DNA from: Gemmatimonadales bacterium
Lineage (GTDB): Bacteria > Gemmatimonadota > Gemmatimonadetes > Gemmatimonadales > GWC2-71-9
Assembly: GCA_020633775.1 (NCBI GenBank)
Contig: JACKDA010000008.1
Coordinates: 15,420-79,419 of the forward strand
DNA: 64,000 nucleotides
Reading direction: 5' to 3'
Shown here: positions 18,995 through 27,514 of the stretch, piece by piece
Numbering within the stretch: position 1 is the stretch's first letter
Layout: the number at the start of each line of letters is the position of its first letter
The notes under the pieces: generated by a model
What the model was told of the DNA's origin: nothing
Databases searched by the model: none
The model's input: only the letters and a program-made list of their open reading frames with translations
Position numbers and translations under genes: made by a program

Positions 18995-20499
18995 TCCGCC
19001 CTCCTGGGCTTCGGGTTGGGGAAGTCCGCGCGGCGGTGCCCTCCCCGGGATTCACGTCGTCCGCGCGCGGCACGCGCGACCAGCGCCGCCACCCGCAACT
19101 GGTCGGCGGTGCGCCAGGCGCCCGAGGGGGCCCGCGCCAGCAGGTCGGCGAGGGCGATCTCCGCCTCGGCCAGCCCCGGCTCGGTCCGGACCACCCCGGC
19201 CTCCCGGGTCAGAATCGAGCGCATCCGGGCCAGCAATGCCAGTGCCTCGGGGAGCTGGTCCGCACCGGCATCGAGATCGGTCGCGGCCGGCGAGAGCGAC
19301 GCGGGCGGCCGCGGGATCTCGGCGAGGTCGGCGACGATCTCGCGCCCGGCCCGATCGGCGAAGACCAGCCCCTCGAGCAGCGAGTTGGACGCCAGCCGGT
19401 TGGCGCCGTGCACGCCGGTATGCGCACACTCCCCCACGGCGTACAACCCCGCGACGGTAGAACGCCCGGCGAGGTCGGTTCGGATCCCTCCCATGGCGTA
19501 GTGCATCGCCGGGGCCACCGGGATCAGGTCGCGTGCGAGCGAGAGGCCGTGGCTCGCGAGCAAGGCCGTCACGCCGGGGAACGCCGCCTCGACGTCCGCG
19601 AGGTGGCGGGCGTCGAGCCACACGTCGCCCCGGAACGCCCGGATCGCGACGGCACGGGCAACGACATCGCGGGGTGCCAGCTCGCCGCGCGGGTCGAGCG
19701 CGAGCATGAACCGCTCGCCCCGCGCGTCGACCAGCCAGGCGCCCTTCCCCCGCAGCGCCTCGGTGAGGAGCGGTGCCGGATTGACGCCGGCGATCCGCAG
19801 CGCCGTCGGGTGGAACTGGAGGAATTCCAGGTGCGACAGCTCGGCGCCCACCGCATGGGCCAGGGCCCAGCCATCGCCGGTCGCCACCGGCGGGTTGGTG
19901 GTGACCTCGAAGAGCTGGCCGACCCCGCCGGTCGCGAGCACCACCGCCGGCGCACTCACGGCGAACGGCTCGCCCCCCTCGTCGAGCAGGATCGCCCCGA
20001 CCACCCGTTCCCGATGACGCACCAGCCGCCGCACCTGGGTGCGCTCGAGCACCTCGATCCGCCGGTCCGCCAGGACGACCCGGGAGAGTGCCTCGACCAG
20101 CGCCGCCCCGGTCCGGTCGCCCTCGGCGTGAAGGATGCGCGGTCGCGAGTGGGCGGCCTCCAGCCCGAACCGCAACTCGCCGTCGGGGCCCCGATCGAAG
20201 GCGGCGCCGAGCTCGAGGAGCTCGCGCACCCGCGCCGGTCCCTCGGTGACGAGGACCTCCACCGCGGTCGGGTCGGCGAGTCCGTCACTGGCGGCGATGG
20301 TGTCGGCCGCATGCAAGGCGGGGGAATCGCCTGCGTCCATCGCCACGGCGATCCCCCCCTGGGCCCATGCGGTGTTCGAGTCCTGCAGCGTCGCCTTGGT
20401 CACCAGCAGGACCCGGTGACCCTCCGAGGCCAGCCGCCACGCGGTCCAGAGGCCGGCGATCCCGGTGCCGACGACGAGCGGACGGTCTGTGGCGGTCAC
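18991..20499 (-). CDS. nadB: L-aspartate oxidase
   Basis: NadB oxidises L-aspartate to iminoaspartate with FAD, feeding NadA. The protein (502 residues from the chosen GTG) shows LVVGTGIAGLWTAW, SNTAWAQGGIAVAM, HAEGDRTG, the succinate-dehydrogenase-like DARGERFM and DVVARAV, and HGANRLASNSLLEGLVFADRAG. No Shine-Dalgarno is visible. A TACTTT hexamer (20511-20506) ends six bases before the GTG, suggesting a leaderless start. It overlaps nadA by four bases. Confidence 0.96.
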   Translation of the reverse strand: MTATDRPLVVGTGIAGLWTAWRLASEGHRVLLVTKATLQDSNTAWAQGGIAVAMDAGDSPALHAADTIAASDGLADPTAVEVLVTEGPARVRELLELGAAFDRGPDGELRFGLEAAHSRPRILHAEGDRTGAALVEALSRVVLADRRIEVLERTQVRRLVRHRERVVGAILLDEGGEPFAVSAPAVVLATGGVGQLFEVTTNPPVATGDGWALAHAVGAELSHLEFLQFHPTALRIAGVNPAPLLTEALRGKGAWLVDARGERFMLALDPRGELAPRDVVARAVAIRAFRGDVWLDARHLADVEAAFPGVTALLASHGLSLARDLIPVAPAMHYAMGGIRTDLAGRSTVAGLYAVGECAHTGVHGANRLASNSLLEGLVFADRAGREIVADLAEIPRPPASLSPAATDLDAGADQLPEALALLARMRSILTREAGVVRTEPGLAEAEIALADLLARAPSGAWRTADQLRVAALVARAARGRRESRGGHRRADFPNPKPRRAE

Positions 20500-20533
20500 G
20501 GAAGAAAAGTAGTGAGGGGGGAGTCTTGAGCTG

Positions 20534-20627
20534 TCATTGCGAGGGCCGCAGGCCCGAAGCAATCCCGTGGCCCCGGGCGGTCATTGCGAGGGCCGCAGGC
20601 CCGAAGCAATCCAGTGGCCCCGGGCCG
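20534..20627. repeat. Two GTCATTGCGAG...GAAGCAATCC palindromic repeats
   Basis: A 47-base unit is present twice, starting at 20534 and 20581. Each contains TCATTGCGAGG-GCCGCAGGC-CCGAAGCAATCC followed by GTGGCCCCGGGC. Internally GGGCC/GGCCC pairs, and TTGC/GCAA form outer arms. The same family appears in the atpB-atpE gap. The pair fills the space between etfA and nadB. Confidence 0.85.
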
Positions 20628-20700
20628 GAGCCGAGACCGCTCCGTGCCCGGGCACCGGACTGCGTCGCCGCCTCACGGCGGCTCGCAGTGGCGCGCGCCT

Positions 20701-21666
20701 CTACCCCCGCGCCTTCTTCACCGCCTCCGTCAGCGCCGGCATCACCTCGAACAGGTCCCCGACGATGCCGTAGTCGGCCACCTTGAAGATCGGGGCATCC
20801 TTGTCGCGGTTGATGGCGACGATCGTCTTCGCGGTGCGCATCCCGGCCAGATGCTGGATCGCGCCGGAGACGCCGATGGCGAAGTACAGCTCGGGGGCGA
20901 CCGTCTTGCCGGTCTGGCCGACCTGGTGCCCGTGCCCGATCCAGCCGGCATCGACCACGGCGCGCGACGCCCCGACGGCGGCATCGCCCCCGAACACGGC
21001 CGCGAGCTCCTCGAGGAGCGCGAAGTGCTTCGGATCACCCAGCCCACGCCCGCCGGCCACCACCACGCGCGCCTCGGCGACATCGACCGTGGCCTGTTCC
21101 GGCGCGCGCACCTCGCGCACCGTCAGCCGCCGGGTGAACGCCGGCACCTCGACCGCGCTCATGGCACCGGCCTTCCCGGCGGCCGTGGCGGCGATCGCGC
21201 CCGGCCGCACGGCGATCACGGCGGTGCCCGCGAGGTCGACCGTCTGGATCGCCTTCCCGGCATACACCGGCCGCGTCACCCGGATGGCATCACCCTGGAG
21301 CGCGAGCCCGGTCACGTCCATGCCGCACGGCGCACCGATGCGGGCGGCGATCCGCGGGGCGAGATCCTTCCCGGTCGCGGTCGCCGCGGTGAGGATCGCG
21401 CGGTAGCCGCCGGCGAGGGCGGCCACGGTCGCGACGATGCCATCGGGACAGTACTGGGCGAAGTCGGCATGCGTCGCGGTGAGCACCCGGTCGGCACCCG
21501 CGGCACCGAGGCCGTCGAGTCCCGCCATGTCGGCGGCGCCGAAGACGATCGCGTCAACGGTGGCACCCGCGGCATCGGCGAGCTGCCGCGCCGCGGCGAG
21601 GAGTTCCGGGGCGCCCTTGCGGAGGGCGCCGTCGCGCTGCTCGAGGATCGCAAGAATCGCGGTCAT
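20701..21666 (-). CDS. etfA: Electron transfer flavoprotein alpha subunit
   Basis: EtfA binds FAD and, with EtfB, carries electrons from acyl-CoA dehydrogenases to ETF-QO. The 321-residue protein has the C-terminal FAD signature YFAIGVSGAIQHLAGM, then INRDKDAPIFKVADYG and VGDLFEVMPAL. It also shows VVVAGGRGLGDPKHF and GASRAVVDAGWIGHGHQVGQTGKTV. It starts two bases after the etfB stop. Confidence 0.97.
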   Translation of the reverse strand: MTAILAILEQRDGALRKGAPELLAAARQLADAAGATVDAIVFGAADMAGLDGLGAAGADRVLTATHADFAQYCPDGIVATVAALAGGYRAILTAATATGKDLAPRIAARIGAPCGMDVTGLALQGDAIRVTRPVYAGKAIQTVDLAGTAVIAVRPGAIAATAAGKAGAMSAVEVPAFTRRLTVREVRAPEQATVDVAEARVVVAGGRGLGDPKHFALLEELAAVFGGDAAVGASRAVVDAGWIGHGHQVGQTGKTVAPELYFAIGVSGAIQHLAGMRTAKTIVAINRDKDAPIFKVADYGIVGDLFEVMPALTEAVKKARG

Positions 21667-21668
21667 GA

Positions 21669-22418
21669 TCAGAGCACCTTCGCTTCGGAGGTGAGCGCCT
21701 CGATGAGGGCCGGCACGGCGGCCGCCCCCTCACCGACGATCCGGCCGGCCGGCCGCTCGGGCGGCAGCGCCAGCGACACGATCGTCGCCTGCCCCGCCGC
21801 GGCCTCGACCGGGACCACCTCGAGCGGCTTCTTCTTCGCCGCCATGATCCCCTTGAGCCCCGGCAGCCGCGGGGTGTTGAGCCCCTTGTCGCAGGTGAGC
21901 ACGGCCGGCAGCGGACAGGTCGCGACCTCGGTGCCGCCCTCGATCTCGCGCTCGACGGTCGCCGAGCCGTCGGCGACCTCCAGCGCGGTGATCGCGGTGG
22001 CGCACGGCAGCTCGAGCAGCTCGGCGACCATCGGCCCGACCTGCTGGCCGTAGTCGTCGACCGCGAGCTTGCCGAAGAGGATCAGGTCGTACCCGCCGCC
22101 GCGCAGGTGGTCGGCGAGCACGCGCGCGGTCGCGAGTCCGTCGGCCGAGCCGGTGCCCTGCAGGTGCACGGCGCGGTCGATCCCCATCGCCAGCGTGGTG
22201 CGGATCGTCTCCTGCACGCTGTCGTCGCCCAGGGCGATCGTGACGGTCTCCCCCGCCCCGGCCGCCTCCTTGAGCGCGATCGCGGCCTCGACCGCGAACT
22301 CGTCATAGGGATTGATGACGAACTTCACCCCGGCCGGGTCGATGGCGGTCCCGCCGCCGGCGATGGTGATCTTGGCGGTCGTGTCGGGAACACGGCGGAT
22401 GCAGACGGCGATCTTCAC
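21669..22418 (-). CDS. etfB: Electron transfer flavoprotein beta subunit
   Basis: The 249-residue AMP-binding subunit of ETF shows MKIAVCIRRVPDTTAKI, VINPYDEFAVEAAIALKE, LALPPERPAGR near the end, and the conserved DDYGQQVGPMVAELL and KGLNTPRLPGLKGIMAAKKK. It is transcribed first, then etfA. Its substrates probably include the two acyl-CoA dehydrogenases at 22.5-25.9 kb, and the electron acceptor is the ETF-QO at 12.5-14.2 kb. It has the normal length. Confidence 0.97.
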   Translation of the reverse strand: MKIAVCIRRVPDTTAKITIAGGGTAIDPAGVKFVINPYDEFAVEAAIALKEAAGAGETVTIALGDDSVQETIRTTLAMGIDRAVHLQGTGSADGLATARVLADHLRGGGYDLILFGKLAVDDYGQQVGPMVAELLELPCATAITALEVADGSATVEREIEGGTEVATCPLPAVLTCDKGLNTPRLPGLKGIMAAKKKPLEVVPVEAAAGQATIVSLALPPERPAGRIVGEGAAAVPALIEALTSEAKVL

Positions 22419-22514
22419 GGTCAGATGGCTCCTTGCTGGCGAGGTGAGTCATGAGTCCTGAGACGTGGCACACCTCCGGGCGCGCCTCACGCCTCAGGAC
22501 TCACCCCTCACGAC

Positions 22515-23705
22515 TCAGTATGCCGCAATCCCGGTGATCTCCTGCCCCAGGATCAGCGAGTGCATGTCGTGGGTTCCCTCGTACGTGTACACGCTCTCGA
22601 GGTTCGCCAGGTGGCGCATCGAGTGGTACTCGATCAGGATCCCGTTGGCGCCGAGGAGGCGCCGCGCCTCGCGGGCCACCTCGCACGCCATGTTCACGTT
22701 GTTGCGCTTGGCCAGCGAGACCTGCTGCGGCGTCATCGTGCCGCGATCCTTGAGCCGGCCCAGCTGGAGCGAGAGCAGCTGCCCCTTGGTGATCTCGGTC
22801 AGCATCTCGGCGAGGCGCTCCTGCTGCAGCTGCGTCGCCGCGATCGGCCGGTCGAACATCACCCGGTTCATCGCATAGCGGCGCGCCTCGTCGTAGCACG
22901 CCATCGCCGCCCCGACCCCGCCCCAGGCGATGCCGTAGCGCGCCTGGGTCAGGCACTTCAGCGGCGACTTCATCCCGCCCGAGTGCGGCAGCAGCGCGTC
23001 CTTCGGGACATGGACATCCTGCAGGTGCAGCTCGCTCGTGTCGCTCGCGCGGAGCGAGAGCTTGCCGTGCTGGTCCTTGCCCGTGAAGCCCGGCGTGCTG
23101 GTCGGCACGATGAAGCCGCGCACGCTCTTCGGGTCGTCGATGGCGCCGGTCTTCGCCCAGACGATCGCCACCGTGGCCTGCGAGCCGTTGGTGATCCACA
23201 TCTTGGTGCCATTGAGCACCCAGCCGTCGGCGGTCTCCCGCGCGGTGGTGATCATCCCGCCGGGGTTCGAGCCGAAGTCGGGCTCGGTGAGCCCGAAGCA
23301 GCCGATCTCCTCGCCGCTCGCCAGCCGCGGCAGCCAGTACTGCTTCTGCTCCTCGCTGCCGAAGGCGTGGATCGGGTACATCACCAGCGCGCCCTGGACC
23401 GAGGCGAAGGAGCGGATGCCGCTGTCGCCCCGCTCGAGCTCCTGCATGATCAGGCCGTAGGCGACGTTGTTGAGCCCGGCGCAGCCGTACTCCTCGGGGA
23501 GGTTGGCGCCGAACAGCCCCAGCTCCGCCATCCCGGCGATCAGCTCCTTCGGGAACCGGCCCTCGATGTAGGCCGGCCCGATCACCGGGATCAGCGCCTC
23601 GGTGACCCACTGCCGCACCGTGTCGCGGACCGCCCGCTCCTCCTCGGAGAGGAGGGAATCCATGTCGTAGAAGTCGACGCCGGTGTACTCCGACGAGCCT
23701 GCCAT
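22515..23705 (-). CDS. Acyl-CoA dehydrogenase, glutaryl-CoA dehydrogenase-like
   Basis: The 396-residue flavoenzyme has SVQGALVMYPIHAFGSEEQ, CFGLTEPDFGSNPGGM, MWITNGSQ, CLTQARYGIAWG and the C-terminal YEGTHDMHSLILGQEITG. Its Glu is the catalytic base, and the YEGTHDxHxLILG form is typical of glutaryl-CoA dehydrogenases. It may act on glutaryl-CoA (lysine/tryptophan degradation) or another short-chain CoA. The ATG at 23705 follows GGAGCGGGACC. The frame extends upstream but loses family resemblance. A TAAGTT at 23739-23734 may be the -10. Confidence 0.93.
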   Translation of the reverse strand: MAGSSEYTGVDFYDMDSLLSEEERAVRDTVRQWVTEALIPVIGPAYIEGRFPKELIAGMAELGLFGANLPEEYGCAGLNNVAYGLIMQELERGDSGIRSFASVQGALVMYPIHAFGSEEQKQYWLPRLASGEEIGCFGLTEPDFGSNPGGMITTARETADGWVLNGTKMWITNGSQATVAIVWAKTGAIDDPKSVRGFIVPTSTPGFTGKDQHGKLSLRASDTSELHLQDVHVPKDALLPHSGGMKSPLKCLTQARYGIAWGGVGAAMACYDEARRYAMNRVMFDRPIAATQLQQERLAEMLTEITKGQLLSLQLGRLKDRGTMTPQQVSLAKRNNVNMACEVAREARRLLGANGILIEYHSMRHLANLESVYTYEGTHDMHSLILGQEITGIAAY

Positions 23706-23943
23706 GCGGTCCCGCTCCGGTTGAGGTCGGGCGGAACTTAACAACGGGAGACGGGAGACGAGAGACGGGACGCGAGGCCCGGGTGAATTCCGACCGAATG
23801 GGCCGGTGTTGGCGGCCGGGGTTCCGCGCGACCAACGGGACAGAAATCGTCCGGATTCCCAGTGTTCATGCGGGTTTGCGGGCGATCGCGCCGCCCCTAT
23901 CCTTCGGCAGCCCCTGGGTGTTCCCCAACCTCGGAGTTGCACC

Positions 23944-24573
23944 ATGCGTCCGCTCCGTTCGACCCTGATCCTGGCCGCCCTGTGCACCACCGCCACGCCC
24001 CTCATGGCCCAGCAGGCCGACGGCCCCTGGATGCTCCGCATCCGCGGCCTGGCGCTGGAACCGGCGAACCAGTCGAGCGCCATTCCGTCGCTCAGCGTCC
24101 CCGAGGACGCGATCACGGTGTCGTCGAAGATCTTCCCCGAGATCGACCTCTCCTACTTCTTCACCGCCAACATCGCCGCGGAGCTGGTCCTGACCTATCC
24201 GCAGCAGCATGACGTCGAACTGAGCGGCACCGCGATCGGGTCGTTCAAGCACCTGCCGCCGACCCTGATGCTCCAGTACCACGTCCTGCCGACGGGCAGC
24301 GTGCGCCCCTACCTCGGCGCGGGCGTCAACCTCACGCTGCTGTCCGACGTGAACCTGTCCGTGCCCGGCGTCGGCGCGCTCGACCTCGAGGACTCGTCCC
24401 TCGGCGGCGCCCTGCAGGCGGGCGCCGACATTCGGATGGGCGGCGGCTACTTCCTGAACCTCGACGCGAAGAAGGTGATCATCCGCTCAGACGTGCTCGC
24501 CGGCGACGCGGCGGTGTCGACGGTCAAGGTCGATCCGTGGCTGCTCAGCGTCGGGGTCGGCCGGAGGTTCTGA
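23944..24573 (+). CDS. OmpW family outer-membrane protein
   Basis: The 209-residue protein has a signal peptide (1-22, ending PLMAQQ). OmpW hallmarks follow: WMLRIRGLALEP, IFPEIDLSYFFTANIAAELVLTYPQQHDV, FKHLPPTLMLQYHV, VRPYLGAGVNLTL, GGALQAGADIRMGGGYFLNLDAKK, and the terminal strand WLLSVGVGRRF ending in Phe. OmpW barrels are eight-stranded channels for small hydrophobic molecules. The ATG at 23944 begins directly at the signal peptide. TATCCT near 23899 is a possible -10. Confidence 0.92.
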   Translation: MRPLRSTLILAALCTTATPLMAQQADGPWMLRIRGLALEPANQSSAIPSLSVPEDAITVSSKIFPEIDLSYFFTANIAAELVLTYPQQHDVELSGTAIGSFKHLPPTLMLQYHVLPTGSVRPYLGAGVNLTLLSDVNLSVPGVGALDLEDSSLGGALQAGADIRMGGGYFLNLDAKKVIIRSDVLAGDAAVSTVKVDPWLLSVGVGRRF

Positions 24574-24576
24574 CGG

Positions 24577-24665
24577 CGCGAGGTGTCACCCGAACCGAAG
24601 GCGAGGGGGCGGGGCCATCCGGATGGCTCCGCCCCCTCGCTGCGCTCGGGGTGACACACCTCGCG
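24577..24665. repeat. Long imperfect inverted repeat (bidirectional terminator-like)
   Basis: Outer arms CGCGAGGTGTCACCC (24577) and GGGTGACACACCTCGCG (ending 24665) enclose an inner GC stem, CGAGGGGGCGG / CCGCCCCCTCG, with an ATCCGGAT loop (24603-24639). It lies between the convergent ompW-like gene and the second acyl-CoA dehydrogenase, where it could stop both transcripts. It also resembles TGTCACCC...GGGTGACA dispersed repeats. Confidence 0.75.
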
Positions 24666-24720
24666 TCTCGCTTCTCGCTTCTCGCTTCTCGCTTCTCGCT
24701 TCTCGCTTCTCGCTTCTCGA
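24666..24720. repeat. Heptanucleotide tandem repeat (CTTCTCG)n
   Basis: About seven consecutive copies of CTTCTCG end three bases before the stop codon of the acyl-CoA dehydrogenase. The reverse complement, CGAGAAG, matches the GCGAGAA/GCGTGAA strings at 35.29, 51.31 and 52.11 kb. Such arrays can vary in copy number by slippage. Confidence 0.85.
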
Positions 24721-24723
24721 GCG

Positions 24724-25941
24724 CTACCGGAACGCCGCCTCGCCCGTCAACGCCTGCCCGATGATCAGCGTGTGCATGTCGTGGGTCCCCTCGTAGGTGT
24801 ACACGCTCTCGAGGTTCGCCATGTGCCGCATGCTGTGCCAGCCACCGAGGATGCCGTTGGCACCGAGGAGGCGGCGCGCCTCGCGGGCGACCTCGCACGC
24901 CATGTCGACGTTGTGGCGCTTGGCGAGCGAGATCTGCGCCGCGCTCGCACCGGGCCCGTCCTTGAGGCGGCCGAGCTGCAGGGCGAGCAGCTGGCCGTTG
25001 GTCACCTTCGTGATCATGTCGGCGAGCCGCTCCTGCTGGAGCTGCGTGGCTGCGATCGGCTTGTCGAACATGATCCGCTGCCTCGCGTACTGCAGTGCCT
25101 CGTCGAAACAGGCCATCGCGGCGCCGAGGGTGCCCCAGACGATGCCGTAGCGCGCCTGGTTGAGGCACATCAGCGGTGACTTGACCCCGCCCGACTCCGG
25201 CAGGATGGCGTCGGCCGGCAGCCGCACCTGGTCGAAGCTCATCGCGCTCGACTCCGAGACCCGGAGCGAGTGCTTGTCGTCGATCCGGTGCACCGTCACG
25301 CCGGGCAGGTCGGTCGGCACCAGGAAGCCGCGGATGCTCCGGGGATCGTCGCTGCCGTTGGTCTTCGCCCAGACCACCGCCACGTCGGCGGAGGGGCCGT
25401 TCGAGAGCCACTTCTTGCGGCCGTGCAGCAGCCAGCCGCCGTCGGCCTCGGTGGCGTCGGTGATCATCCCGGCCGGGTTGCTGCCGTGCTCGGGCTCGGT
25501 GAGGCCGAAGCAGCCGATCACCTCGCCGCGCGCCATCTGCGGCAGCCAGTGCCGCTTCTGCGCCTCGCTGCCGAAGGCGCGGATCGGGTACATCACGAGC
25601 GAGCTCTGCACCGAGGCGAACGATCGCACCCCGCTGTCGCAGCGCTCGAGTTCCTGCATGATCAGGCCGTACATCACGCTGCTGCGCCCGGGACCGCCAT
25701 ACTCGACCGGCGTCGTCGGGCCGAGGAGGCCCAGCCGGCCCAGGTCGGGGACGATGTCGGCCGGGAACTCGCCGGCGAAGTAGAGCTCGCTGATCCGCGG
25801 CATCAGCCGGGCCTCGACCCACGCACGCACGTCATCGCGCAGGGCGAGTTCCTCCGCGCTGAGGAGTCCCTCGACGCCGAGGAAATCCGGCGAGGTGAAG
25901 GCGGGCAGCGGATCGGGATGCAACGGGGCGAGCGGCTTCAT
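24724..25941 (-). CDS. Acyl-CoA dehydrogenase, glutaryl-CoA dehydrogenase-like (second copy)
   Basis: The 405-residue paralogue is clearly related to the enzyme at 22.5-23.7 kb. It shares SVQSSLVMYPIRAFGSE, FGLTEPEHGSNPAGM, CLNQARYGIVWG, LLGANGILGGWHSMRHMANLESVY (split) and the catalytic-base motif YEGTHDMHTLIIGQALTG. Substrate residues cannot be assigned from sequence alone. Its ATG overlaps the stop of the SprT-like gene (ATGA), so it is the distal gene of the minus-strand chain that starts with the isocitrate dehydrogenase. Confidence 0.93.
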   Translation of the reverse strand: MKPLAPLHPDPLPAFTSPDFLGVEGLLSAEELALRDDVRAWVEARLMPRISELYFAGEFPADIVPDLGRLGLLGPTTPVEYGGPGRSSVMYGLIMQELERCDSGVRSFASVQSSLVMYPIRAFGSEAQKRHWLPQMARGEVIGCFGLTEPEHGSNPAGMITDATEADGGWLLHGRKKWLSNGPSADVAVVWAKTNGSDDPRSIRGFLVPTDLPGVTVHRIDDKHSLRVSESSAMSFDQVRLPADAILPESGGVKSPLMCLNQARYGIVWGTLGAAMACFDEALQYARQRIMFDKPIAATQLQQERLADMITKVTNGQLLALQLGRLKDGPGASAAQISLAKRHNVDMACEVAREARRLLGANGILGGWHSMRHMANLESVYTYEGTHDMHTLIIGQALTGEAAFR

Positions 25942-26654
25942 GCAATCGTTCCGGGGCGGGAGGAAGCCGACAGCGTGTCGGCGCGGACGGTGGCGGCGGG
26001 GGGGATGCCGACGGCACGGGCCTTCTGGCGGAAGGCGCGGCCATGGTCGAGCGGCATCCCGTTCTCGCACTGCCACTGGTGCACCATCTCGTGCAGCAGG
26101 GTCTCGGTCGCGGCGCTCCAGCCGTCGCGATCGAGGTGGCGTCGCGACAGCGTGATCGCGACCGCGCGCCCATCGTGGGTCGCCTCGAACTCGCCGAGCC
26201 GGCGCTCCATCCGGGTCGAGAGCCGGACCGGGATGGTGCCGAGTCGGCCGCCGAAGTGGCGCTCGTTGAGGATCGCGTGGAGCCGTTCCAGTTGGGCGAT
26301 CAGCGGCGCATGCTCGGCAGGTTCCGCCGGGCGGGCGCGACGCGGGCGCACCGGCGCGTGGCGCTCCACCGGGAAGGCGAGGAAGACCCGCCGGGCGCGG
26401 AGCCGCTCGGCGCGGGTCGCCCGTGGGGCCACGAAGCGGAGGATCGCCTGCAGCACGTGGTCCGGCGCCCAGGCGTAGCCGGCATGGAGCCGCAGGCCGC
26501 GCCCGGCATCGAACGAGAGCAGCACGGTGCGATTGCGGGTGAGGGTGACCGGCACCCCGGGGCGCAGCCCGAGCCGGCGCAACCGATCGGGGAGCTCCTC
26601 CTCGGGACGGGCGTCGAGCGAGAGTTCGAGCTGCTGGAAGGGGGCCGCCGCCAT
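25938..26654 (-). CDS. SprT-like zinc metalloprotease domain protein
   Basis: The 238-residue protein has an N-terminal basic region of unknown fold with an RNRTVLLSFD strand (about 1-105). A SprT-like domain follows, with LERLHAILNERHFGGRL, LSRRHLDRDGW and the zinc motif HEMVHQWQ (HExxH) followed by HGRAFRQKARAVG. SprT/Spartan-like proteins are candidate proteases for DNA-protein crosslinks; bacterial members are mostly uncharacterised. It begins two bases after the metallophosphoesterase stop and overlaps the acyl-CoA dehydrogenase start. The C-terminal zinc-ribbon of SprT proper is absent. Confidence 0.82.
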   Translation of the reverse strand: MAAAPFQQLELSLDARPEEELPDRLRRLGLRPGVPVTLTRNRTVLLSFDAGRGLRLHAGYAWAPDHVLQAILRFVAPRATRAERLRARRVFLAFPVERHAPVRPRRARPAEPAEHAPLIAQLERLHAILNERHFGGRLGTIPVRLSTRMERRLGEFEATHDGRAVAITLSRRHLDRDGWSAATETLLHEMVHQWQCENGMPLDHGRAFRQKARAVGIPPAATVRADTLSASSRPGTIA

Positions 26655-26656
26655 GG

Positions 26657-27514
26657 CTACCAGTCCCGGGCCGACTCGGTCGTGGCCAGCCGGGGCCGGG
26701 CGAAGGCCTGCGCGGCGCCGGTCGTGAACCGGCCGGCCGCCACGTCCCACACCCGGTGCTCGACCGTGATCGTCTCGGCGTCGGCCGTGATCAGGTTGCA
26801 GGCCGACGGGCGGCCGCCCCGCGTGCGCGAGGTGTGGGTCCCGCTGGTCGCGACCACCGCACCGTTGGGCAGCGCGCCGGCGCCCTCCTGGTGGTCATGG
26901 CCGCAGAGGACGAGGTCGACGCCGGTGGCCATCACCTGGCGCCAGGCGCGACGCCAGTGGGCCAGCCCCATCCGCTCGGAGATCTCGCCGCGCAACAGGT
27001 TCTGGTGCATCACCATCACCCGGAGCAGGTCCGGCGACTCGGCCTGGAAGCGAGCCGCCACCCGCTCGGTCTCGCTCGCCGGCAGGTGACCCTTCACCGC
27101 CATGTCGTTGGGGTTGTAGGTCATCGATCCCGCCACGACGCCGTAGCTCGTCAGCGCCCCGCAGAGCACGGCGCCATCGACCACGAGCTTGGGCGTGAGG
27201 TCCTCGCCGAAGTAGCGGCGGTACTTCTCGTACTTGGGCCCGGCGCCGACCAGGTCGAACGGCGTCGTCCACCACTGCACGTCGTGGTTGCCCGGCACGA
27301 CGAGCGTGGGGGCAACCTCGCGCATCGCCTGGACGAAGAGCAGCGCGCGCTGGAACTCGCCGTGCCGGGCCCGCTGGGTCAGGTCGCCCGCGATCGCGAC
27401 GACCGTGGGGCGCACCTCGCGCGCGAGCGCCTCCAGCCCGGCCACCTGGGCCAGGTCGGCGTCGCGACCGAAGTGCAGGTCGCTCATCTGCAGGATGGTG
27501 ACCGGTGGGGTCAC
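26657..27514 (-). CDS. Calcineurin-like metallophosphoesterase
   Basis: The 285-residue protein has the dimetal phosphoesterase motif series in order: MSDLHFG (Asp and His), AGDLTQRAR, PGNHDV, MVMHQNLL and CGHDHQEGAG. It resembles the 3',5'-cAMP phosphodiesterase CpdA/Icc group, but the substrate is not assigned. The GTG at 27514 overlaps the TGA of the preceding gene (GTGA), the usual coupled arrangement in this chain. No signal peptide is visible, so it is cytosolic. Confidence 0.92.
   Translation of the reverse strand: MTPPVTILQMSDLHFGRDADLAQVAGLEALAREVRPTVVAIAGDLTQRARHGEFQRALLFVQAMREVAPTLVVPGNHDVQWWTTPFDLVGAGPKYEKYRRYFGEDLTPKLVVDGAVLCGALTSYGVVAGSMTYNPNDMAVKGHLPASETERVAARFQAESPDLLRVMVMHQNLLRGEISERMGLAHWRRAWRQVMATGVDLVLCGHDHQEGAGALPNGAVVATSGTHTSRTRGGRPSACNLITADAETITVEHRVWDVAAGRFTTGAAQAFARPRLATTESARDW

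Noticed and set aside
23745..23790. GGGAGACGGGAGACGAGAGACGGG string as a gene regulatory site
   Set aside because: It is a degenerate heptamer-type repeat without symmetry or a promoter-like context, so I treat it as part of the dispersed repeats.
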